NCBI GenBank assembly: GCA_035762545.1
Contig: DASTOM010000025.1
Location: 1-64,000 of the forward strand
Source: JANQRA01 sp035762545
Lineage (GTDB): Bacteria; Actinomycetota; Acidimicrobiia; Spongiisociales; ZC4RG35
Direction of reading: 5' to 3'
Length of the DNA: 64,000 nucleotides
Position 1 is the stretch's first letter. Each line of letters starts with the position of its first letter. The notes below the pieces were generated by a model. It was not told the DNA's origin. It was given only the letters and a program-made list of their open reading frames with translations, and searched no databases. Below, in pieces: positions 57,928 to 64,000 of this stretch. A program made the position numbers and the translations under genes.

Positions 57928-58806
57928 CTACACGTTTGGAGGCGGGGTGTAGGTGGCGGTGGTGAAGCGGCCGCTGTCGAGTCCGACCTCCCACATGGAG
58001 CCCTTGGAGCAGTAGAAGCGGGACTCGAGGGTGAGACCAGCCCACATCATGCGATTGATCACCGCCGGGATCACATCGCCGTGGGTGCAGAGCACCGCAT
58101 TTGTGCCCACCAGCTCGTCACAGAGGTCATAGGCCCCGTCGATGTCGGGCCCCTCGGCCAGAGCGTCGTGCTCGATGACCTTCGTCCCGATGGCATCGGC
58201 GAGAGGCTCCACCGTCTGGACACACCGGGTGAACGGGCTGCTGTATATCTTCTCGATCCCTCGCACTTTCAACTCCTCAGCGAGGGCATTCGCTTGACGT
58301 CTTCCCTTCTTGGTCAACGGGCGGATGGCGTCCACCCCGTCCCAGGTCAGCCTGTCCCCGGCTGTAGCGTGGCGCAGGAGGAAGAGTGTCCCGGTTCGGG
58401 CCAGGCGCTTTAGGCCCGGAGCCGCGACAAGACCTCGGTCGTTCTCGTAGTCGAGGAACGACTTCGCCTTGGTGCGGCTGATCCAGCGCACCTCGTCCAC
58501 CTCGCTGTTCTTCTTGAAGCCGGGGCTGTCGGGAAGGGGACGCATCGCGAACCAGGTCACCTCTTTCACCCCGGAGTTGATGCGATAGCGGGTGGTGCCC
58601 ATCGGGGCGACGATGCGGCAGTGGTATCCGGTTTCCTCGAGGACTTCTCGCACCGCAGTCTCTTCGGGAGTCTCTCCTCGATCCGATTTTCCCTTCGGGA
58701 GCCCCCAGTCGTCGTACCGGGGACGGTGGGCGGCGAGGATTCTCAGCCTGCCCTTCTTGGTTTCGCGGAAGACCAGTCCCCCGGCTGCCTTGACGACGCG
58801 AGTCAC
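57928..58806 (-). CDS. mutT1: Nudix hydrolase fused to histidine phosphatase (MutT1-like)
   Basis: 292 residues. The Nudix box GKSDRGETPEETAVREVLEETGY (about residues 39-61) fits GX5EX7REUXEEXGU. The second half is a histidine phosphatase with LFLLRHATAGDR and LCTHGDV. This two-domain layout matches mycobacterial MutT1, which cleans oxidised guanine nucleotides and diadenosine polyphosphates. Stand-alone gene, converging on the orphan pilin. Confidence 0.88.
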   Translation of the reverse strand: MTRVVKAAGGLVFRETKKGRLRILAAHRPRYDDWGLPKGKSDRGETPEETAVREVLEETGYHCRIVAPMGTTRYRINSGVKEVTWFAMRPLPDSPGFKKNSEVDEVRWISRTKAKSFLDYENDRGLVAAPGLKRLARTGTLFLLRHATAGDRLTWDGVDAIRPLTKKGRRQANALAEELKVRGIEKIYSSPFTRCVQTVEPLADAIGTKVIEHDALAEGPDIDGAYDLCDELVGTNAVLCTHGDVIPAVINRMMWAGLTLESRFYCSKGSMWEVGLDSGRFTTATYTPPPNV

Positions 58807-58834
58807 GGCGGGCAGATTAGGGGATGGTCAGCGG

Positions 58835-59056
58835 TCACGAATCGGGAGTCAGGGTCGCGATGCGTCCCTCACGCGAGACCGGTGTCGTGACTTCCTGCAC
58901 TCCAGTCAGGTCGATGGTGATCTCCCCGCACGTGTCACAGACCCGTCTTTGGATGCCGCCACCGATGCTCTGGGACTCGCCGTAGAGGTGGCGACCCTTC
59001 CTGCACGCTGCCCGGTTCGACTTCGCCGATCGGTCTTCTGGTCTCAGATGGCTCAC
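58835..59056 (-). CDS. Small zinc-finger-like protein
   Basis: 73 residues. ACRKGRHLY is followed by RRVCDTCGEITIDL, giving C-X(about 20)-CxxC plus a His, enough for one zinc site. The pattern resembles short actinobacterial proteins of unknown role that read like degraded zinc ribbons. It lies 28 bases upstream of the mutT1 start on the same strand, so the two may be co-transcribed. Confidence 0.6.
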   Translation of the reverse strand: MSHLRPEDRSAKSNRAACRKGRHLYGESQSIGGGIQRRVCDTCGEITIDLTGVQEVTTPVSREGRIATLTPDS

Positions 59057-59141
59057 AAGTCGGGCAAACTAGATCGTCGACTGGCGAACCCTGTGGATCT
59101 TCGGTTGGGACAGCATCCAGTCACGGTCACGATAGGGCGGG

Positions 59142-61223
59142 TCAACCGGACATGACCTTGTCGATCCCGGCGAGGACCCGGTCGACATCGATGAGAGCGT
59201 GTCTCTCGATGGCGAACTGGGGCCATGGCGCGTCGAATCCGGTGACACGGACGATCGGCGCTTCCAGGTCGTAGAGCGCCTCTTCGGAGACCACTGCGGC
59301 CACGTCGGCGGCCACCCCGGCGCTCCCCTGCGGCTCCTGTACCAGGAGCAGTCGACCGGTCCGGGCGACCGAGTCCAGCACCGTCTCCCGGTCCCAGGGG
59401 AACAGTGTTCGCAGATCGATCACCTCGATCGAGTGTGGCGATCGTTCCGCGGCCTTGAGGGCTACGGGAACCATTCCCCCGTAGGTGACCAGCGTGAGCT
59501 CGGTCCCTTCCTGGCGCACGCGGGCCCGGCCGATCGGGAGGGTGTAGGGCTCGGTGGGGACCTCTTCGCGTCCCGCTCGGTAGAGGATCTTGGGCTCGAG
59601 GAAGATCACCGGGTCCTCCCCCTGGAGGGCGGAGGTGAGCAGACCCTTGGCATCCGTCGGAGTCGATGGGCAGATAACCACCAGACCCGGGGCGTGGACG
59701 AAATAGGCCTCAGGCGAGTCACAGTGGTGCTCATGGGCCCCGATCCCGGCGCCGTTTGGGAACCGCACCACCACGGGAACCGAAGAAAGACCCCTGGTCC
59801 GGTAGCGGAACCGGCCCAGGTGACTGACGATCTGGTCGAACGCGGGGTACACGAACCCGTCGAACTGGATCTCTGCCACGGGCCGTGCCCCGGCCAGGGC
59901 CATCCCGATGGCGGTCCCGACGATCCCGGACTCGTTGAGCGGTGTGTCTATGACACGTTCCTCGCCGAAGCGCTCCTGGAGGCCCTCGGTGATCCGGAAC
60001 ACACCACCCGCCAGGCCAACATCCTCTCCCAGCACAATGACTTCGGGGTCGGTCTCCATCGCATCGTGGAGGGCGGCGTTGATGGCGTCGGCCATGTTCA
60101 TCGGTGCGGTCGGTCCCCTGGGGATGTCGTCATGGCCCACCCGCCAGATCTCGGCCTCGGAGAAAGACGTCTCCGGCTCGCCATGGGACCGTTGCATGGC
60201 ATGGAGCTGGTCCACGACGTGGGCGGGGATACGGGCGAACGCATGACGGACCGCGTCGTCTCTGGTCGGCATCGGCTCCGCTTCGAGTGAGGCAACGGCG
60301 GCGTCTACCGCGTCGGTGATCTCCATGGCCACCTTCTCTCCGACTCGCTCGTCCCATTCCCCACGGTTCTCCAGGAAGCGACGGAGCCGCTCGATGGCGT
60401 CGCGTTCCTTCCAACGCTCCACCTCCTCGTCGGAGCGATAGAGGGATGGGTCGTCGGCGGTGGCATGCGGGCCATACCGGTAGGTCATCGCCTCGATGAG
60501 GGTCGGTCCCCGTCCGTCGCGGGCCCTTCGGGTGGCGAGCCGGGTGGCCAGGTAGACGGCCACCGGGTCCATGCCGTCGACACGGAGACCCTCGAACCCG
60601 TACGCGGTGGCTTTCTGGGCGATGGTCTCGGACGCGGTCTGCTTCTCGTACGGCACCGAGATGGCGTAGAGGTTGTTGGCGCAGATGAAGACAGTCGGGG
60701 TACGCCAGACGCCGGCGAAGTTCATCCCGGAATGAAAGTCGACTTCCGACGTGGCCCCGTCCCCGAAATAGGTGACCGTCACCGTGTCCTCGCCGCGCAG
60801 CTTGGTCATGTAGGAGTAACCCACGGCATGGGGCAGCTGGCTGGCGATGGGGACGGTCACGATCCCCGTGCGGTACTTCTCGATATCCCACCCCGCGTTG
60901 GGTAGGCCCTTCCAGTAGGCGAGGAGCACCTCCATTGGGAGTCCTCTCGTGACTTGCACCCCGTGCTCGCGATAGCTGGGGAAGACGAAGTCGTGGGGTT
61001 CGAGGGCGAGCGCAGAGCCGATCTGAACGGCCTCCTGGCCCTCGAGCATGGCGTAAGTGCCGAGACGTCCCTGTCGTTGCAGGGCCAGCATCCGGCGGTC
61101 CAGCGCCCGGGACAGGACCATGTTCCGATACATGGTCTGATAGAGCTCTGGGTGGAGTCCCGGGTCCTCGCCGACGAGCTCGCCGTCGGCGTCGATGACG
61201 GTGAGGGCCTCGTAGGAAGTCAT
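59142..61223 (-). CDS. 2-oxoacid dehydrogenase E1, fused alpha and beta subunits
   Basis: 693 residues from ATG 61223 (AGG five bases upstream); ATG 61244 is an alternative. Residues 1-330 are E1-alpha: SYREHGVQVTRG, FGDGATSEVDFHSGMNFAGV for ThDP, and YRYGPHATADDP. Residues 360-693 are E1-beta: MNMADAINAALHDAMETDPE, GEDVGLAGGVFRIT and FDGFVYPAFDQIVSH. The fusion resembles branched-chain 2-oxoacid dehydrogenase E1. No E2 or E3 is nearby, so partners must be encoded elsewhere. Divergent from the HisC-like gene by 62 bases. Confidence 0.9.
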   Translation of the reverse strand: MTSYEALTVIDADGELVGEDPGLHPELYQTMYRNMVLSRALDRRMLALQRQGRLGTYAMLEGQEAVQIGSALALEPHDFVFPSYREHGVQVTRGLPMEVLLAYWKGLPNAGWDIEKYRTGIVTVPIASQLPHAVGYSYMTKLRGEDTVTVTYFGDGATSEVDFHSGMNFAGVWRTPTVFICANNLYAISVPYEKQTASETIAQKATAYGFEGLRVDGMDPVAVYLATRLATRRARDGRGPTLIEAMTYRYGPHATADDPSLYRSDEEVERWKERDAIERLRRFLENRGEWDERVGEKVAMEITDAVDAAVASLEAEPMPTRDDAVRHAFARIPAHVVDQLHAMQRSHGEPETSFSEAEIWRVGHDDIPRGPTAPMNMADAINAALHDAMETDPEVIVLGEDVGLAGGVFRITEGLQERFGEERVIDTPLNESGIVGTAIGMALAGARPVAEIQFDGFVYPAFDQIVSHLGRFRYRTRGLSSVPVVVRFPNGAGIGAHEHHCDSPEAYFVHAPGLVVICPSTPTDAKGLLTSALQGEDPVIFLEPKILYRAGREEVPTEPYTLPIGRARVRQEGTELTLVTYGGMVPVALKAAERSPHSIEVIDLRTLFPWDRETVLDSVARTGRLLLVQEPQGSAGVAADVAAVVSEEALYDLEAPIVRVTGFDAPWPQFAIERHALIDVDRVLAGIDKVMSG

Positions 61224-61285
61224 TGACGCCTGAGTCTGGCACATGACATCAGCGGGCGAGAAGGGTCAGGGCTATCTTCAATTCC

Positions 61286-62383
61286 GTGCCTAGGTTCCGC
61301 TCTGACATCACCTCTCTCAAGCCCTACAAGGTGGGCCGCCAGCTCGCCGACGTCGCCCGTGCCCACGGTCTCGACCCCTCGGAGATCGTCAAACTGACCG
61401 CCAACGAGGGGCCGGAGGGCCCTTTCCCCGGTGTCGTCGAAGCTGTAACCAGGGAGATGGCGCAATCCAACCGGTATCCGGACAACGATTGCTGGGATCT
61501 GGGCCATGTTCTCGCGGAGGAGCTCGGGATCGGATTCGAGAACCTGTTGTTCGGGGCGGGCAGCGTCGCGCTGATCTCCGAGGTCGCCATGGCCGCGGGT
61601 GGCGCCGGCACCAACCTCGTCTATGGCTGGCCCAGTTTCATCATGTACCGCTTCGCCGCCATCTGGGCCGGCTCGGACTATCGGGAGGTGCCTCTCAGCA
61701 GCGACCACGGTCTCGACCTCGATGCCATGGCCGCCGCCTTGGACGCAAACACGCGGGTGGTGATCGTATGCAATCCGAACAACCCGACGGGCACCATCCG
61801 GCCGACCCCTGAGATCGAGGAGTTCATCGACTCGGTCCCCTCAGACGTCCTGGTCATCGTCGATGAGGCCTACCACGAGTTCGTCACCGATCCCTCGTAT
61901 CGGACCGAGATCCCCCTCGCCGTGGAGCGGGACAACGTGTTGGTGCTCCGCACCTTCTCGAAGATCTACGCCCTGGCCGCCCATCGAATCGGATATGCGG
62001 TCGGCAAACCGAAGACACTTGCTGAGATCCGCAAGGCTCAGGCTCCCCTGACTGTGAGCCGTACGGCCCAGGCGGCCGCCCTGGCGTCTCTCGGCCAGCC
62101 GGAAGAGTTGGAGCGGCGTCGCGCCGACAATTCGGCCCGTCTCCACCATCTGTCGGGGGCATTGGCGGAGCGGAGCATCGAATACGTGCCGAGTCACACC
62201 AACTTCATCTACTTCCACCTCGGGGAGCGGGCCGATGAGGTCGTCGAGGAGATGACGACCAGGGGGGTGCTCATCAGGGGCATGTCGCCCGGTTGGGTGC
62301 GGGTCACGGTCGGCAACGACGAGGAGAACCGAAGGTTCCTCCAGGCGCTGGATTCGGCGCTGGAGTCGGGTGATTTTGAATAA
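61286..62383 (+). CDS. Histidinol-phosphate aminotransferase-like PLP enzyme
   Basis: 365 residues from GTG 61286. Fold-type I aminotransferase with LTANEGPEGPFPGVVEA, VCNPNNPTGT, VIVDEAYHEF and LRTFSKIYALAAHRIGYAVG, whose Lys binds PLP. It fits HisC and the related aromatic/phenylalanine aminotransferase Pat of Actinobacteria. Without other his genes here, either is possible. TATCTT lies seven bases before the GTG, so the mRNA may be leaderless. Confidence 0.85.
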   Translation: MPRFRSDITSLKPYKVGRQLADVARAHGLDPSEIVKLTANEGPEGPFPGVVEAVTREMAQSNRYPDNDCWDLGHVLAEELGIGFENLLFGAGSVALISEVAMAAGGAGTNLVYGWPSFIMYRFAAIWAGSDYREVPLSSDHGLDLDAMAAALDANTRVVIVCNPNNPTGTIRPTPEIEEFIDSVPSDVLVIVDEAYHEFVTDPSYRTEIPLAVERDNVLVLRTFSKIYALAAHRIGYAVGKPKTLAEIRKAQAPLTVSRTAQAAALASLGQPEELERRRADNSARLHHLSGALAERSIEYVPSHTNFIYFHLGERADEVVEEMTTRGVLIRGMSPGWVRVTVGNDEENRRFLQALDSALESGDFE

Positions 62384-62484
62384 CACCGGGTCCCGGCTTC
62401 CATTCCGAACCGTGGGTCTGACCGTGATAGCCACGACGGCTGCCCGCACACCCGAGACTCACTAGGAGAGGCCCAGGATTCACC

Positions 62485-64000
62485 ATGAAGTCACTCGTCA
62501 ATGCTGTCGCCTCCGCCGTGCGCCGAGCACCCTGGCTGGTCATCATCGCCACGGTCGTGTTGTCGATGGTCATGGGTGCGTTCTCGGGGAACTTCACCCC
62601 GGCCGAGGACCAGAACGAATCGTTCGCGCCCGAAGCACCCGAGCTCGCCGCCCAGGCGACGATTGGTGAGCTCTTCGGCTCGACCCAGAGCGCGATGCAG
62701 GTGCTCATCTCCTCGGACCGTGGAGACGTGATAACACTCGACGCCCTGGCTGCCACCGCCGCCATCGAGGAATCAGTCCGCTCCTCCGAGCTCGCCGAGT
62801 TCCTCGCTGACTCGCCGGACTCACCGGCAGTTGCCTCCTACATGGCACCGGTCGGTTTCGCCATTGCCGAGGGTGCCCCGGCCCCAGCCTCGGATGAAGA
62901 GGTCAAGGCGATGTACGTCCAGGCATACGGCGATCTCCCGGCACAGCAGACAGGGTTCGTAGACCTCCTGCTCCCCACCGATGCCGACCCGTCGGCCGGC
63001 GAAACCGACCTCGGGATCCTGGTCGTCAGCTACCAGTCGAGTGAGGACTTCGATGAGGGCGCCAGACGTGCGCAGATAGCCGCCGAGGCCGTCGCGGCTG
63101 CGGCCCTCCCCGACGGCGTGAACGCGGATCCGTTCAACCAGGAGCTGATCTTTGCGAACCAAGATGATTTCACGTCCGAGATCCTCAGCCTCTTCATCTC
63201 AGCCGGCTTCATCATCATCTCGGTTCTCGCCGCCGTTTACCTGCTACGTCCGCCGAGCGGTGTCGGTCGCGGTCTCACCATCGCCGGATTCATACTTCTG
63301 GTGGGGGCGATCGCTGTCGTGACTCTCCCATCTCTCGCTGCGATCTTCCCGGATGTCTTCCCTGAGGCGATCTCCGACTGGGAGACCGGAACGGTCGCCC
63401 TCGCTGGTGCGGCGACGCTCCTGGTCGTGTTCGCGGTGTGGTCAGTGGCGTCGGGACGTCTTCGCCGCACCGTTGCCGACACGATGGTGACGATGGCGAC
63501 GATCTTCTTCGCCATCTCCTGGATGAACGGTTTCGGGTACTTCATCTACGGGGAGCAGGGTCCGATGACTCAGATCCTGCCGATCCTCCTCATCGGTCTG
63601 GGTGTCGACTACGCCATTCACCTGACGTCTCGGTATCGCGAGGAGTTGACCTCCGGATCGACCGTCGATCAAGCTACGACCAAGGCTATCAAGACCGTCG
63701 GGATCGCTCTTGCCCTGGCGACGATCACCACGGCTATCGGGTTTCTCACCAACGTCTTCAACGAGATCCCGGCGCTCCGAGAGTTCGGGGCTCTCGCTGC
63801 CATCGGAATCGTCGCCTCGTTTGTCCTGGCGCTCACGTTCGTGCCAGCCGTTCGTGTGGTGCTCGACCGAAGAGGTGCGAGGAGGGGGACCCTCGACGAG
63901 GAAGCATTGGCCGGAAACTCGTCCCGACTCCTCCCGCGGATGATCGGATCGACTGCTGTTCTCGCCAAGCGGTTCGCCGTCGGCATGGTCGTCATCTCGC
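62485..64000 (+). CDS. MMPL/RND-family transporter, 5' part
   Basis: The frame is open from ATG 62485 (AGGA six bases upstream of CACC) to the right edge, at least 505 residues. A first membrane helix (APWLVIIATVVLSMVMGAFS) is followed by an extracytoplasmic domain (about 35-225). A block of helices then includes GLGVDYAIHLTSRYREEL, the conserved GxxxDYxxxxxxRxxEE motif of MMPL and sterol-sensing-domain transporters whose Asp-Tyr pairs carry protons. Likely exports a lipid or other hydrophobic compound. The 3' end lies outside the window. Confidence 0.85.
   Translation, partial: MKSLVNAVASAVRRAPWLVIIATVVLSMVMGAFSGNFTPAEDQNESFAPEAPELAAQATIGELFGSTQSAMQVLISSDRGDVITLDALAATAAIEESVRSSELAEFLADSPDSPAVASYMAPVGFAIAEGAPAPASDEEVKAMYVQAYGDLPAQQTGFVDLLLPTDADPSAGETDLGILVVSYQSSEDFDEGARRAQIAAEAVAAAALPDGVNADPFNQELIFANQDDFTSEILSLFISAGFIIISVLAAVYLLRPPSGVGRGLTIAGFILLVGAIAVVTLPSLAAIFPDVFPEAISDWETGTVALAGAATLLVVFAVWSVASGRLRRTVADTMVTMATIFFAISWMNGFGYFIYGEQGPMTQILPILLIGLGVDYAIHLTSRYREELTSGSTVDQATTKAIKTVGIALALATITTAIGFLTNVFNEIPALREFGALAAIGIVASFVLALTFVPAVRVVLDRRGARRGTLDEEALAGNSSRLLPRMIGSTAVLAKRFAVGMVVIS

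Overview
The window is high-GC DNA from an actinobacterium. It carries a WhiB-family regulator, a bacterial proteasome activator ending in GLYL, actinobacterial-style Tad/Flp pilus genes, many GTG/TTG starts, and promoters with a TTGACG -35 box. An Acidimicrobiia-like lineage is my best guess, but no rRNA or single-copy marker here proves it. I see no CRISPR array, insertion sequence or prophage.

Layout. 1-2.4 kb: the 5' part of a dihydrodipicolinate-synthase-family gene and a TadE/TadG-like pair. 3.2-6.6 kb: a three-subunit succinate dehydrogenase (sdhCAB), divergent from whiB. 7.2-9.3 kb: proteasome activator, a membrane protein, a small HTH protein and a two-barrel protein of unknown role. 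9.3-15.5 kb: a tightly overlapped Tad (Flp pilus) operon. 15.5-23.2 kb: a sulfur/methionine region with two SAM-I (S-box) riboswitches facing in opposite directions. One precedes osmC-metY-CoA-binding protein; the other precedes osmC-flavin oxidoreductase-metA. Each leader also carries a short ORF between the aptamer and the osmC gene, and one of these encodes Cys-Ala-Cys-Leu-Cys. 23.3-23.5 kb: tRNA-Gln and tRNA-Glu.

26.9-42.3 kb looks like one catabolic island. It holds a phosphotriesterase-like lactonase, a Zn alcohol dehydrogenase, a DctPQM TRAP importer, a shikimate-kinase/dehydroquinate-synthase fusion with unusual active-site residues, a Gfo/Idh oxidoreductase, a GntR regulator and an Old-Yellow-Enzyme-type oxidoreductase. 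A five-gene operon follows: citryl-CoA-lyase-like, ThDP enzyme, CoA-acylating aldehyde dehydrogenase, TIM-barrel isomerase/dehydratase and type II dehydroquinase. The substrate is unknown; a quinate- or cyclitol-like compound is an inference. 42.5-48.8 kb holds a metallo-hydrolase and a TetR-controlled set: two alpha/beta hydrolases, a glycosyltransferase-like protein, and a third osmC with an FAD oxygenase. These share a 16-bp palindromic operator at two promoters.

48.8-64 kb: a META-domain protein, a primary-type sigma factor, a CBS protein, a HerA/FtsK-like ATPase, a heterodimeric ABC exporter, an orphan Flp pilin, a MutT1-type Nudix/phosphatase, a fused E1 alpha-beta 2-oxoacid dehydrogenase, a HisC-like aminotransferase and the start of an MMPL transporter.

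The most striking item is at 53.4-54.0 kb. It is a compact MerB (organomercurial lyase)-like gene interrupted by an in-frame TGA at the expected position of the second active-site cysteine. The reading frame continues for 66 family-like residues, and a 7-bp hairpin with a GGUC loop starts 12 nt after the TGA. This is the signature of a bacterial selenoprotein.
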